From Gracilibacillus massiliensis (GTDB lineage Bacteria > Bacillota > Bacilli > Bacillales > Amphibacillaceae): a DNA stretch of 64,000 bases. Positions 54,357 to 63,823 of the stretch are shown piece by piece. The DNA lies in assembly GCF_001458115.1 (NCBI RefSeq), contig NZ_CZRP01000011.1:1-64000 (forward strand), in the 5' to 3' direction. The notes beneath the pieces are model-generated. The model did not search any database. It saw only the letters and a program-made list of their open reading frames with translations, and was not told where the DNA came from. How positions within the stretch are numbered: position 1 is the first letter of the stretch; each line of letters starts with the position of its first letter. The position numbers and the translations under genes are program-made.

Positions 54357-54923
54357 ATGCATAAATATCTTCAACATTCAATTTCAGTAGATGAGTTCTT
54401 TCAAATTCGTGAAAAAAGTGACGCATTACTAGAATATATAGATGGAATTGTTTACATGTCACCATCACCTTCCACAAAGCATCAACGTATATCCAACAGC
54501 CTTGAAACAAACTTTAGAACATTCCTTGAAGGAACATCCTGTGAATTATTCCATGCACCGTATGATGTGGAATTAAAAAACGAAGAAATGGAAGGAACTA
54601 AAATTATCATACCAGACATCAGCATTATCTGTGATGAAAGTGGCTTTACAGATGCTAGATACGTTGGTGTTCCAGATTTGATCGTTGAAATTCTAAGCCC
54701 TTCCAATCAATCGTATGATTTAATTACAAAGTTGAATCTCTATATGAGCTATGGAGTCAAGGAGTATTGGATTGTCAATCCGATGCTGAATACAATAACG
54801 GTATATACACTAAATGATGAAAAAATGTATGAACAACATGACATGAAAACAGATACAGGAGAAATCACATCTAAATTATTAGATGGTTTCCGCCTGGATC
54901 TGGTGAAAATATTTCCATCTTAA
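54357..54923 (+). CDS. Uma2 family endonuclease
   Basis: 188 residues. Uma2 (PF05685) pattern: EYIDGIVYMSPSPSTKH, IIPDISIICDES, GVPDLIVEILSPSN and LYMSYGVKEYWIVNP. These give the PD-(D/E)xK residues (PD, E-x-L) of the restriction-like fold. The role of the family in Firmicutes is unknown. ATG 54357 follows GGAGGAGG. A decayed copy is at 51056, and a second complete member at 60509. Confidence 0.85.
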   Translation: MHKYLQHSISVDEFFQIREKSDALLEYIDGIVYMSPSPSTKHQRISNSLETNFRTFLEGTSCELFHAPYDVELKNEEMEGTKIIIPDISIICDESGFTDARYVGVPDLIVEILSPSNQSYDLITKLNLYMSYGVKEYWIVNPMLNTITVYTLNDEKMYEQHDMKTDTGEITSKLLDGFRLDLVKIFPS

Positions 54924-55248
54924 TTACCGACTTCTCTTTTGTTTGTATGCAGCTGATTAGCTATTCATGAAGTGTTTGTGACTCATTAGTTGTACTCTCT
55001 GAATTGTGTGGTCAGTGTCAGACCCTCAAAAATCCAATAGTCTGCATTGAGCCGGACAACAAGATCAGCAAATGAAGCCCTTCTAGTTAAAATAGTATGT
55101 CTTTTTTGATTGAAAACATTGTAAGTTAGATAATACTAAAATTCTTTAAAATTTAATCTTATAGTAGAAAGCAGTCATTTCAAAGATGGCTATATTAATA
55201 GCGAGAATTTTGTTATAATATGGTAAAAAATAGCTTGGAAAGGAAGGG
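54924..55248. other. Intergenic region
   Basis: About 325 bp. GGTCAGTGTCAGACCC at 55012-55033 resembles the other GACCC repeat fragments. Nothing else was recognised. Confidence 0.4.
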
Positions 55249-55521
55249 ATGAATTTGCTACAAAGGATGAAAGGTATTGGTTGGAAGAAATTAGTGATTT
55301 ATTTTGTTTTTAGTGTTGTTTGCATTGTCATAATAGGTTTTTCGATTGTATTTGGGGCATTATTATTATTAGATAAATTCGATACTCGTTACGAGGAACC
55401 AGAAGTAGAAGAAACTATGGGAAAAAAACATGTAGATGATCAAAATAGAAGTGATTTACTGGAACTAGATGATTTCCCGTTTAGTAAAACAGAAAATCAT
55501 CTGCTCCTTCACCATTTTTAA
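55249..55521 (+). CDS. Single-pass membrane protein, unknown
   Basis: 90 residues. One membrane helix (about 15-42) and an acidic tail. GGAAGGG is only two bases before the ATG at 55249, so TTG 55255 may be the real start. The end overlaps the convergent LCP gene by four bases. Confidence 0.55.
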   Translation: MNLLQRMKGIGWKKLVIYFVFSVVCIVIIGFSIVFGALLLLDKFDTRYEEPEVEETMGKKHVDDQNRSDLLELDDFPFSKTENHLLLHHF

Positions 55522-56588
55522 TTAAGAGTTGTTTCTTCCTGAGTAGTTGTACTATTTGTATCAGGAGAAGTGTCAATACCTAATTCTTCTCTTAATTGAC
55601 GTGTAACGGTGCTTAAACCTTCATCAGTTGGTACGAAATAATAGGTACCATTAATCCTTTGATTAGATCCCTCTATTTCATATTTATTTATATCTGAAGA
55701 GCTCATCGATGAATAGAATCGTTGCAACTGATAGATTTCATTAGGACTTAGACTCGTAGAGATATTTTCCCCTAGAATACTAGATAGTTCATCTACTTTA
55801 AAAAGTGTCCCTGTTGAAATTGCTTGATCAATCGCTGCTTGAATAAATTGTTGCTGCCTTTCTTCGCGGGAATAAATAGCATTTACTTCTCTTTTTCTCA
55901 TACGTACAAAGGCTAGTGCTTCCTCACCATCTAATTTTGATACACCTTCTTCAAAATTAATTCGATCATTTGTATAAAAATTCTTTTCCCAAAAGGGTTC
56001 TTTAATATCAACTGTAACGCCACCAAGCGCGTCTACAATTTTGCTGAATCCATCAAAGTTTACCGTTACATATTCGTCAATCGGTATGTTTAATAACTCT
56101 TCGACTTTTTTCACGGTAAGCATGTTGCCGCCGTTTGTTTCACTATCATTATAATTGTAGATTGACCCGTAAGTATAAGCGGCATTTATTTTATGTGTGC
56201 CTGCATACTGTTGGGCCTCTTCCTCTGTAAATTCCATTCTGGTATCACGGGGGACAGTGGTCATCGACATTTGGTTTGTGTCTGGATTCAATGTTACGAC
56301 AATTTGTGTATCTGCGCGTCCATTCTTACCATCTGTTTCGTAATCCTCTACACCTATCAGTAAAATCGATATTGGATCATCTCCAATTGTTACGGTCTCT
56401 TCTCTTAATTCAGACTTTCCTTCAGGACGCTCTAATTCTTGATGAGACTCCTGAGCTGCGCCAAATACGGTGCTGAATAAATAGATAGCATACCCGATTA
56501 CAACTGCTAAAATAATCAAAAATATCCAAAGAATTCTCTTTTTCCATGACTTCTTTTTTTTGTTTTTGTTACTTCTTAATTCTGTCAA
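55518..56588 (-). CDS. LytR-CpsA-Psr (LCP) family phosphotransferase
   Basis: 356 residues. A basic N-terminus and one membrane helix (about 17-38), then the LCP domain: DPISILLIGVEDYETDGKNG, RADTQIVVTLNP, SMTTVPRDTRM, HKINAAYTYGS and the closing AFVRMRKRE. Asp and Arg residues of these motifs bind polyprenyl phosphate. LCP enzymes (TagTUV in B. subtilis) attach teichoic acids or other polymers to peptidoglycan outside the membrane. Start TTG 56588 after GTGAGGT. Confidence 0.9.
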   Translation of the reverse strand: MTELRSNKNKKKKSWKKRILWIFLIILAVVIGYAIYLFSTVFGAAQESHQELERPEGKSELREETVTIGDDPISILLIGVEDYETDGKNGRADTQIVVTLNPDTNQMSMTTVPRDTRMEFTEEEAQQYAGTHKINAAYTYGSIYNYNDSETNGGNMLTVKKVEELLNIPIDEYVTVNFDGFSKIVDALGGVTVDIKEPFWEKNFYTNDRINFEEGVSKLDGEEALAFVRMRKREVNAIYSREERQQQFIQAAIDQAISTGTLFKVDELSSILGENISTSLSPNEIYQLQRFYSSMSSSDINKYEIEGSNQRINGTYYFVPTDEGLSTVTRQLREELGIDTSPDTNSTTTQEETTLN

Positions 56589-56800
56589 TTTAACTACCTC
56601 ACTTAATTAATGTCTATGAATATAGCAATTTACTTATAGACCAAGCGTTCTTAAGTATAAGCAAAAACAATTGCATTATCAACCTTATAAAAATTCACCT
56701 ATAATAATTTGACGAATTACAGAGAAAAAAGTTTCAAAAATTCATGAGGAAAATGATGGTACAACCATGATTGATTTTAGAGGATAAGTTTTTTTGTTTA

Positions 56801-56831
56801 TTGTTAACCTTTTATTGTTTTATGTTGACAA
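56801..56831 (+). promoter_or_regulatory. BirA operator (biotin box)
   Basis: TTGTTAAC, 15 bp, GTTGACAA matches the BirA consensus TTGTTAAC-N14-16-GTTAACAA with one mismatch. The right half overlaps the -35 box of the bioY promoter, so biotinyl-AMP-loaded BirA would block transcription. Confidence 0.88.
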
Positions 56832-56853
56832 TAAACAGAAGATGAAATATTCT
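56825..56853 (+). promoter_or_regulatory. bioY-bioB promoter
   Basis: TTGACA, 17 bp, TATTCT. The -35 lies within the BirA operator. Confidence 0.75.
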
Positions 56854-56921
56854 ATATTCATTGAAAAATTTAAGGAATAGATTTAATAGTGTTCCAATGA
56901 GTAGGAAAAAGGAGTGACTTT

Positions 56922-57506
56922 ATGAAGTTAAAAGCATTGGATATTACTTTGGCAGCGATGTTTGCTGCGTTAATGGCAATTGGTGCAAATATTACTTCGT
57001 TTATCGTGATTGGTGGAGTTCCGATTACCTTAACGACTTTTTTTAGTATTTTATCCGGCCTTTTACTAGGAAGCAGACTAGGTGCCATTTCCATGACGGT
57101 TTACGCACTAGTTGGGCTAGCTGGTGCCCCTGTATTTGCTCAATTTTCAGGTGGTGTATCTTATATTCTTAATCCCACTTTCGGATTTATAGTATCTAAT
57201 ATTCTATTAGCCAATGTGGCCGGAAAAATAATAGAGATAAAACCTTCTCGAGTAAGTTTTTTGGTTGCATCCTTGATAGGGATGAGCATTAATTACGTTT
57301 TTGGTACCACTTGGATGTATTTCGCCTATCAGTTATGGTTTGGTGCACCAGAAGGATTTAGTTATGCGATGGCTTGGTTATGGATGTTAGCTCCGTTACC
57401 GAAAGATCTTATTTTATCCGTCTTAGCTGGTGGATTAGCCTATCGAATTCAGGGGAATGCCTATTTGTCACATTCGAAAAAACTAAAAAGGGAGACGCTT
57501 GCATGA
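56922..57506 (+). CDS. bioY: Biotin transporter substrate-binding subunit BioY
   Basis: 194 residues, six membrane helices. The BioY pattern is clear: ITLAAMFAALMAIGANI, GGVPITLTTFFSILSGLLLG, RLGAISMTVYALVGLAGAPV, and GGVSYILNPTFGFI. BioY is the S component of the biotin ECF transporter and can use a shared energising module (EcfAA'T), whose genes are not in this window. AAAAAGGAG precedes the ATG. It lies behind a BirA operator and before bioB. Confidence 0.95.
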   Translation: MKLKALDITLAAMFAALMAIGANITSFIVIGGVPITLTTFFSILSGLLLGSRLGAISMTVYALVGLAGAPVFAQFSGGVSYILNPTFGFIVSNILLANVAGKIIEIKPSRVSFLVASLIGMSINYVFGTTWMYFAYQLWFGAPEGFSYAMAWLWMLAPLPKDLILSVLAGGLAYRIQGNAYLSHSKKLKRETLA

Positions 57507-57549
57507 TAGGTGCACAACAACAGCTTTGAAAAAGGAAGGGGAAAGAGAC

Positions 57550-58545
57550 ATGTTAAATGATTGGTCTGAAATTGCAGACAGAGTTATTGCGGGGGAAGAA
57601 GTTACAAATAGGGAAGCACTCTCTATTTTAAACTGTCCAGATGACGAGCTTTTACTTTTATTACAAGCTTCCTATAAAATTAGGTACCACTATTTCGGGA
57701 ATAAAGTGAAGTTAAATATGATTATCAATGCCAAATCAGGTCTTTGTCCCGAAAACTGTGGGTATTGTGCACAATCATCTTTGTCTACGGCCCCTGTTGA
57801 AAAATATACAATGGTGAATCGGACATCCTTATTGAGTGGTGCGGCCGAAGCAAACAGACTCAATGCGAGGACCTATTGCATTGTTGCTAGTGGTAGAGGG
57901 CCGAGCAAGCGGGAGGTTGACACTGTAGCAACTTCCGTAAAGGAGATCAAAGAAAGATATGACTTAAAGGTATGTGCTTGTATGGGAATTTTGAAACCGG
58001 AACAAGCAGAGCAATTAAAAGAGGCAGGGGTGGACCGATATAATCATAATATCAATACATCCAAAGCTCATCATCCAAATATAACCACATCTCATACATA
58101 TGACGATCGAGTTGAAACAGTCAATACAGCCAAGGATGCTGGGATTTCTCCTTGTTCTGGTGTCATTGTTGGCATGAAGGAAACACAAGCGGATGTAATT
58201 GATATGGCCAGAAGTTTAAAAATACTCGATGCAGATTCGATTCCAGTCAACTTCTTACATGCTATAGATGGAACACCACTTGAGGGGACGGAGGAGTTGG
58301 ATCCACGCTATTGCTTGAAGGTGCTCGCTTTATTCCGCTTTATTAATCCATCTAAAGAAATTCGTATCTCAGGTGGTAGAGAAGTAAACTTAAGAAGCCT
58401 GCAACCATTAGGACTATATCCAGCCAATTCTGTTTTTGTCGGTGATTATTTAACAACAGCTGGTCAAAAAAGCACGATTGATCATAAAATGATTGAAGAT
58501 CTGGGGTTTGAGATTGATTATAAGGGAGCGGCAGAAGAAAGGTAA
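57550..58545 (+). CDS. bioB: Biotin synthase
   Basis: 331 residues. The radical SAM motif C66-PEN-C70-GY-C73 binds the 4Fe-4S cluster. Further BioB residues include YNHNINTS and GVIVGMKE, and RISGGREVNLR with the Arg that ligates the 2Fe-2S cluster. It inserts sulfur into dethiobiotin, the last step of biotin synthesis. ATG 57550 follows AAGGAAGGGG; a TTG at 57499 overlaps bioY. No other bio genes follow, so the cell may import dethiobiotin or keep the other genes elsewhere. Confidence 0.96.
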   Translation: MLNDWSEIADRVIAGEEVTNREALSILNCPDDELLLLLQASYKIRYHYFGNKVKLNMIINAKSGLCPENCGYCAQSSLSTAPVEKYTMVNRTSLLSGAAEANRLNARTYCIVASGRGPSKREVDTVATSVKEIKERYDLKVCACMGILKPEQAEQLKEAGVDRYNHNINTSKAHHPNITTSHTYDDRVETVNTAKDAGISPCSGVIVGMKETQADVIDMARSLKILDADSIPVNFLHAIDGTPLEGTEELDPRYCLKVLALFRFINPSKEIRISGGREVNLRSLQPLGLYPANSVFVGDYLTTAGQKSTIDHKMIEDLGFEIDYKGAAEER

Positions 58546-58610
58546 TTAATGAAACTGGGTTAAGTAAGGTATACTCAATAATCCAAAAATAAAGGTTCAC
58601 TTTCAATTAT

Positions 58611-58650
58611 GTAAATGAGGGGAGCATGAAAGCACCTCTCATTTACATTT
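58611..58650. terminator. Bidirectional terminator
   Basis: GTAAATGAGG(GG) / (CAC)CTCTCATTTAC with flanking A/T, between the convergent bioB and helicase genes. Confidence 0.8.
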
Positions 58651-58655
58651 TAAAG

Positions 58656-59819
58656 TCATTTATCACTTGTACTTTTTGAATCTGCTAAATTCCCTCTGAC
58701 TAAAATTTTTTTTGAAACAGTTAGATTTAACTGGCGACTAAACTTCTGCAGTTGTCGCTCCTCACTTTCCGTAACAATTGCTACAACGGTTCCTGAGTTA
58801 GACCCCAGTCGTCCAGTTCTTCCAGAGCGATGCACAAATTGGTTCGTCTCTTTAGGCAAGTCCATATGTATAACATGGGTTATATCAGGAATATCTAAGC
58901 CTCTTGCAGCAACATCAGAAGCTAGTAGTAGTTCCGATTTTCCTTCGCGGAATTCTTTAATTGCTTTAGCACGCTCTTGTTTTTTTGCGTCACTATGTAA
59001 AACTCCTGCATGAATTCCCATATAGTCTAATTTTTCTGCCAGTATCGAAAGCGTTGTAATGTCTTTGACGAAAACGAGTGCTTTCATGTCTTGATTTCGT
59101 ACGAGCTTCCGTAATGTTTCAATCTTATCACGTGCTTCAGAAACAAGGTACATATACTCGACATTCGGTCGATCATCCTCTTCTTTACCAACTCGAATTA
59201 CTTCAGGACGATTCATTAGTTCTTCTGCCTTTGATTGAATTATTTCAGGTAGAGTTGCCGAAAAGACGAGCACTTGCCGTTCACTTAAGGTACTTTTTAC
59301 AATTTTTTCGATCGTAGCTATATGTTCAGGTATAAATAGTTGATCTGCTTCATCCAATACAACGGTCTTTACATGATGCATCTTTAATTTTTTCTGGTTG
59401 ATTAGTTCGTTCATTCTTCCAGGTGTTCCAATCACGATTTGCGGTTTCTTTTTCAACTTTTCAATCTGGCGTTTTACGTTTGCTCCGCCAATTAATGTAG
59501 CACTACCAATTCCACTATCTTTAGACCATTCCTGAACTTCCTGATGTATTTGCATTACTAGTTCATGGGAAGATGCTAAGATAACAACCTGTGCATTTTT
59601 TTGTGTTGGGTCGATTTGCTGCAAAAGTGGTAACAGGTAAGCCAACGTTTTACCACTTCCAGTTGGTGACTCCGCAATGATATCTTTTCCTTCGATTATA
59701 AAACGGATCGTATGGCGTTGAATGGCAGTAAGCTTTTCGAATCCAGATTTATCCCAAGCGGTTTGAAGAAACGGTTTGAGATAGGGTAATATTTCATTTA
59801 ATGATTGCGTTTTATTCAT
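58656..59819 (-). CDS. DEAD-box RNA helicase, YfmL-like
   Basis: 387 residues. Q-motif (FEKLTAIQ), Walker A SPTGSGKT (51-58), GG and TPGR motifs, DEAD (156-159), SAT (187-189), ARGLD and HRSGRTGR. It has no C-terminal RNA-binding extension, as in B. subtilis YfmL, a helicase for large ribosomal subunit assembly and cold growth. The start is ATG 59819, with AAAGGAGAC just upstream; the frame is open for another 24 codons without a site. Confidence 0.9.
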   Translation of the reverse strand: MNKTQSLNEILPYLKPFLQTAWDKSGFEKLTAIQRHTIRFIIEGKDIIAESPTGSGKTLAYLLPLLQQIDPTQKNAQVVILASSHELVMQIHQEVQEWSKDSGIGSATLIGGANVKRQIEKLKKKPQIVIGTPGRMNELINQKKLKMHHVKTVVLDEADQLFIPEHIATIEKIVKSTLSERQVLVFSATLPEIIQSKAEELMNRPEVIRVGKEEDDRPNVEYMYLVSEARDKIETLRKLVRNQDMKALVFVKDITTLSILAEKLDYMGIHAGVLHSDAKKQERAKAIKEFREGKSELLLASDVAARGLDIPDITHVIHMDLPKETNQFVHRSGRTGRLGSNSGTVVAIVTESEERQLQKFSRQLNLTVSKKILVRGNLADSKSTSDK

Positions 59820-60012
59820 TTTTACGTCTCCTTTTGTTGCATCAATTGGTGCATCTCTATTCAGAGTAATGCGGATTACTAGATACGTCAACTTGTACTA
59901 TTATTTTGTGATAATTTAAATCGATTATGTGCAATCCATAGGCAGGGGAGAGATTACACATAATAATGTTTCCTTTGTCACAAACTAAGTATATCTTTTG
60001 GAGGTGTGGAAT

Positions 60013-60327
60013 ATGGATAATCAAGAATTTGAGAAAATATATCAAGACTATAAACAACAGAGTGAGGAACAAGCTCAGCAGGAAGCACCTGCATCAGGAG
60101 AGATTGGAAAAGAGCAAATTGTTGCTGTCAGGAAAAATGATGAGGGCGATATTATTGCATTCAAAACAAGTAGCGGCAGAGAGTTAGACTATGTCACCGC
60201 AATCGATGAAGCAAAAGCAGGAAACCTCGAACATGTCGACGTATTTCATAAGTATGGTCGAGACATTATCCGTAGTGAACCTGACGGTATTAAAGAAAAT
60301 AATTTAGATAACTTAGATACTTTTTAA
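60013..60327 (+). CDS. DUF3892 domain protein
   Basis: 104 residues. The C-terminal part (EQIVAVRKNDEGDIIAFKTS, then GRELDYVTAIDEAKAG) matches DUF3892, a small family of unknown function common in Bacillaceae. The N-terminus is Gln/Glu-rich. TTTGGAGGTG precedes the ATG. Confidence 0.8.
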   Translation: MDNQEFEKIYQDYKQQSEEQAQQEAPASGEIGKEQIVAVRKNDEGDIIAFKTSSGRELDYVTAIDEAKAGNLEHVDVFHKYGRDIIRSEPDGIKENNLDNLDTF

Positions 60328-60404
60328 TAGCACAATACTAGTAACATACTGCTCTAAGTTAAGGATTTGCCTGAAGTTGCCGATGTTAAACAAATTGAAG
60401 GAAT

Positions 60405-60438
60405 AGCATACCGAGATGCCTTGTGTAATTGGTATGCT
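60405..60438. other. Hairpin upstream of the Uma2 gene
   Basis: AGCATACC / GGTATGCT, 18-nt loop, without a T-run. Possible weak terminator or attenuator. Confidence 0.3.
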
Positions 60439-60508
60439 TAGAACTTTTCTAATGCTCATCATTCCATGATATAATAAACGTAAATGATTATAGTTAGGGT
60501 GATTTGAA

Positions 60509-61081
60509 TTGTCATTACCTAATAAAGGTCGTACATTTACGTATGCTGATTACTTGTCATGGCCTGAGGATGAGCGAATCGAGATTATCGATGGTGTACC
60601 CTACTTACAGGCTGCACCTTCTAGACTGCATCAAGAGATATTATCTGAATTACATCGTCAAGTGGCGAATTATTTAGTTGGCAAGGATTGCAAAGTCTAT
60701 CCTGCTCCTTTTCATGTAGTCTTAGACTTGGAAAAAGCAACCGAAGAAGAGAGGCAAAATGTGTTCGAACCCGATATTACGATAGTATGTGATCCAACTA
60801 AATTGGATGAACGAGGTTGTAAAGGTGCTCCAGATATGGTAATAGAGATTACTTCTCCTTCAACAGTACGAAAAGATAAAATTGAGAAATTCAATAGGTA
60901 TGAGCAAGCTGGTGTGAAAGAATTTTGGCTAGTTGAACCACAAGAGCAAATTGTGAGTGTGTTTACACTTCAATCGAATCAAAGATTTGGTCGCCCCGAA
61001 TTATATACAGATGACGATCAAATAGGGGTATCCATCTTTGATGATTTAATGATTGACCTGTGTTTGGTATTTACACAATAA
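60509..61081 (+). CDS. Uma2 family endonuclease
   Basis: 190 residues with the same pattern as the gene at 54357: ERIEIIDGVPYLQAAPSRLH, FEPDITIVCDP, GAPDMVIEITSPST and GVKEFWLVEP. The PD-(D/E)xK residues are kept. Sequence differs much from the first copy, so this is an old paralog. TTG start after AGGGTGA. No partner gene is obvious. Confidence 0.85.
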   Translation: MSLPNKGRTFTYADYLSWPEDERIEIIDGVPYLQAAPSRLHQEILSELHRQVANYLVGKDCKVYPAPFHVVLDLEKATEEERQNVFEPDITIVCDPTKLDERGCKGAPDMVIEITSPSTVRKDKIEKFNRYEQAGVKEFWLVEPQEQIVSVFTLQSNQRFGRPELYTDDDQIGVSIFDDLMIDLCLVFTQ

Positions 61082-61169
61082 ACCAAAGTGAATTCGCTTC
61101 AAAGGATGTTACTATTTCTCATCGAATATTGTAATTTAGAAAATCTTCTGAAAGAAAGGAGAGTTTTTG

Positions 61170-61313
61170 TTGATAAAGATCATTGACAATCAAGGCGAAG
61201 AACATGAGTGGATGCTTATAATTGTCGCAATTTGTTCTTACCTTACCTTCAGAAAGATTTCAAAACTCGAACGATATAAAAATAAATTAAGTGGTACATT
61301 TCAACCGTATTAA
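61170..61313 (+). CDS. Small single-pass membrane protein (47 aa)
   Basis: TTG start after GAAAGGAGAG. Polar N-terminus, one membrane helix (EWMLIIVAICSYLTF) and a basic tail. A strong terminator follows at 61407. Family unknown. Confidence 0.5.
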   Translation: MIKIIDNQGEEHEWMLIIVAICSYLTFRKISKLERYKNKLSGTFQPY

Positions 61314-61406
61314 AAATAGATGTTCGTATTATAGCATGAAAAACAAACATATGAGCAGAATTTTATGTTAAATATGATTGATCACGTTACTAACCATGAA
61401 AAAAGG

Positions 61407-61437
61407 TGATTTGGACAGATTTCCAAATCATTTTTTT
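61407..61437 (+). terminator. Rho-independent terminator
   Basis: Perfect stem TGATTTGGA / TCCAAATCA with a 6-nt loop and seven T. Confidence 0.88.
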
Positions 61438-61578
61438 GATGTTAATTATTAGTGGTCATTAACTTATTTCCTTAGTTCAATAAAAGGATGGGTAAAAATG
61501 CAGCTTACATTTAGGATTGAAAGTGGGATGCAGTTTTAATTGTAAAGAAATGTGATACAACATTAATGAGGTGAACGT

Positions 61579-61923
61579 ATGGAAGCCATTATTATAAAGA
61601 TTTTTGAGGATTGGGAGAAAAAATTAGAAAGTGATGAATGGTATTTTCAAAATGCATATGAAAGAATAACAGATAAATTAACATCAGAAGAAGCATATAA
61701 TACTATCCCTGATATAGTGAATGTTTTGTTGAGAATGGAAAATAGTTTCTTAATATCTGAAACTATAGAAATATTATTAGGAATATATAACATATCCAAC
61801 ACTACCGAAATCCATCCCTATTTTAAAGAAAACAAACTAAAAATAGAAGAGCATCTACATAACTTTGCCGATCATGAGGCTATTAGCTTATATAATGAAT
61901 TAAAGATATTCTTAAGAATATGA
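61579..61923 (+). CDS. Small helical protein, unknown
   Basis: 114 residues, acidic and helical, no membrane segment. TGAGGTG precedes the ATG. The length and composition would suit an immunity or antitoxin-type protein, but no family was recognised and no toxin is adjacent. Confidence 0.6.
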   Translation: MEAIIIKIFEDWEKKLESDEWYFQNAYERITDKLTSEEAYNTIPDIVNVLLRMENSFLISETIEILLGIYNISNTTEIHPYFKENKLKIEEHLHNFADHEAISLYNELKIFLRI

Positions 61924-62237
61924 AACAAGTCCCCTTGGCCGAATGGTTCAAGTGGTTTCAACATTGGGTTCTCTTCATTACAATAAGGGAAAAAGTCGAA
62001 TTCCTGTACGCTAAGAATTCGAATTGATATTTAAACCTGCTTCTCTACTATCTCCATTGCTAAATAGAGGTCTATTACATATATAAACTAATTTTTATGC
62101 TTTTTAGCTTATTTACTTAAAAAATGGAATCCGTTAACAGCAAACAAATTTGAAGAAATAAACCTAAAAAAAGCAGAATACACCACCAGTGCATGCTGAT
62201 GGTGTAGTTTTCGTTTGCATTTGTAGGCACTTGTAAC
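61924..62237. other. Intergenic region with hairpin
   Basis: About 310 bp. TACACCACCAG / CTGATGGTGTA (62179-62206, one mismatch) is a probable terminator for the minus-strand flavoenzyme gene. The start (61930-62010) faintly recalls a tRNA but does not fold as one. Confidence 0.5.
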
Positions 62238-63290
62238 CTAATTTAAACATTTTAGTTGCTCTTTGGTGTGAAAAGGTAAGATCTCTTGATTCGCTTTCAG
62301 ACGAATAACCAAATCAGGGTTGGATATAAATAATTTTCCAAATGCAACTAGGTCTGCCTGATTTTCTTCAACGATGGCTATAGCTTTATGAGGAACGATA
62401 TTACCAACAGCGATAAGGGTTTCATCCCAGTATTTTCTGAATAACTCATGCAAGGATCTTTGATCATTTTTAAGTTCGTTACCATAGCTTTCTACAGAAG
62501 GATGGATAATTTTTATTCGATGTTTGGAAAGCATCTCAGTGATAGCGTGCACCATTTCCTCCGGTTGCTCCCATACATAATCTCCATCGTCATCTTTTTT
62601 TTCAGAAACTCTGATACTAATTCTATTTTTAGGGACAACTTTCTTTACTTCTTTAATAATTAGTTCTAAAAATCGCAGTCTGTTTTGTATGGATCCTCCA
62701 AATTTATCTTCACGGATATTTGATTTCTCGCTGATAAATTGATCAATGAGATAGCCATGCGCGGCATGTATTTCGATACCGTCAAATCCAGTCTCCATTG
62801 CATTTCTTGCTGCCTGTCTATAATCATCGATAATTTGATATATTTCTGACTGACTTAAAGATTTAGGTGCTTGGAACGGTTTTCTTAATCTATGCACGTG
62901 GCCGCTAGCACCTATAGCAGATGGAGCGACAGGCGGATGCCCTTTTAAAATTTCCTGATGACTTAGCCTGCCTACATGCCAAAGCTGCGCAAAAATTTTC
63001 GTTTTATATTGATGAACTTCTCTTGTTACTTTTTCCCAACGTAGTGTTTGCTGATGTGTGAATATTCCCGGAATCCCATAGGTTCCTTTGGCTAATTCAC
63101 TGATGGCAATACCTTCTGTGATGATTAAACCGGCGCCGTACCTCGCTCTTTTTCCATAATAGTCGGCAATCAATTGATTGACTTCACCAGTTTCATTATC
63201 AGCAAATCCTCTTGTCATTGGCGCCATCACAATTCTATTTTCTAATGTTAAGTTTTCGATTTTGTAATCAGAGAAAATGGAACATGTCAT
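62238..63290 (-). CDS. Old Yellow Enzyme family NADH:flavin oxidoreductase
   Basis: 350 residues. FMN-binding (beta/alpha)8 barrel: NRIVMAPMTRG, GAGLIITEGIAIS, FAQLWHVGR, DGIEIHAAHGYLIDQF with His-Ala-Ala-His binding the substrate, and a final LVAFGKLFISNPDL. Such NemA/XenA-like enzymes reduce activated alkenes, quinones or nitro compounds. ATG 63290 follows GAGGTG; a GTG at 63299 overlaps this site. It is divergent from an Lrp-type regulator, which may control it. Confidence 0.9.
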   Translation of the reverse strand: MTCSIFSDYKIENLTLENRIVMAPMTRGFADNETGEVNQLIADYYGKRARYGAGLIITEGIAISELAKGTYGIPGIFTHQQTLRWEKVTREVHQYKTKIFAQLWHVGRLSHQEILKGHPPVAPSAIGASGHVHRLRKPFQAPKSLSQSEIYQIIDDYRQAARNAMETGFDGIEIHAAHGYLIDQFISEKSNIREDKFGGSIQNRLRFLELIIKEVKKVVPKNRISIRVSEKKDDDGDYVWEQPEEMVHAITEMLSKHRIKIIHPSVESYGNELKNDQRSLHELFRKYWDETLIAVGNIVPHKAIAIVEENQADLVAFGKLFISNPDLVIRLKANQEILPFHTKEQLKCLN

Positions 63291-63331
63291 ATTTATCACC
63301 TCAGATAAAATTTTAATCCTATCCCAATCTG

Positions 63332-63360
63332 TTTACAATGGAATTATTAAGCTATATAAT
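63332..63360 (+). promoter_or_regulatory. Promoter of the Lrp-type gene
   Basis: TTTACA, 17 bp, TATAAT, 47 bp before the ATG and within the divergent region to the flavoenzyme. Confidence 0.65.
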
Positions 63361-63406
63361 ATGAAAAACTTTAAATTTTAAAGTAATGGGAGAGTGGGTG
63401 AAATCG

Positions 63407-63823
63407 ATGTTAGATGATGTCGATCATCAAATATTAGATTTATTAAAAAGAAATTCAAGACTCACCTATACGGAAATCGGTAAACAGATAAACATGTCTT
63501 CACCTGCTGTAAAAACGAGAATGGAAAGATTAGAAGATTATGTGATCAATCGGTATACAGTAGAGGTCAATCATAATGAACTTAACAAGGGAATCCATGG
63601 CTTTGTTTTATTTAAAACAAAGAGCTGTGAAAAGTTAATGAATTATTGTAAGGAAAACAAGAATATTATAGATTTATGGAGAATTAGCGGAGAGTATAAT
63701 TATATGGCTAAAGTTATATGTGCAAAAATAGAGGAGTTGGAGCAAATCTCTAAAGATACAACCCAATATGCCTTTTCTAATATACTATCAATTTTAGGAA
63801 ATTATAATGTAGAAGAGGGTTAA
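63407..63823 (+). CDS. Lrp/AsnC family regulator
   Basis: 138 residues. N-terminal helix-turn-helix (MLDDVDHQILDLLKRNSRLT, then EIGKQINMSSPAVKTRMERL) and a C-terminal RAM ligand-binding/oligomer domain (about 65-135). MLDDVD is the typical start, so ATG 63407 is chosen over ATG 63386. The gene may regulate the divergent flavoenzyme and itself. Confidence 0.85.
   Translation: MLDDVDHQILDLLKRNSRLTYTEIGKQINMSSPAVKTRMERLEDYVINRYTVEVNHNELNKGIHGFVLFKTKSCEKLMNYCKENKNIIDLWRISGEYNYMAKVICAKIEELEQISKDTTQYAFSNILSILGNYNVEEG

Noticed and set aside
61928-62015. Possible tRNA-like sequence
   Set aside because: It has short pieces that recall D-loop and T-loop (GGCCGAATGGTT, GTCGAATTCC) but no acceptor or anticodon stem can be formed.
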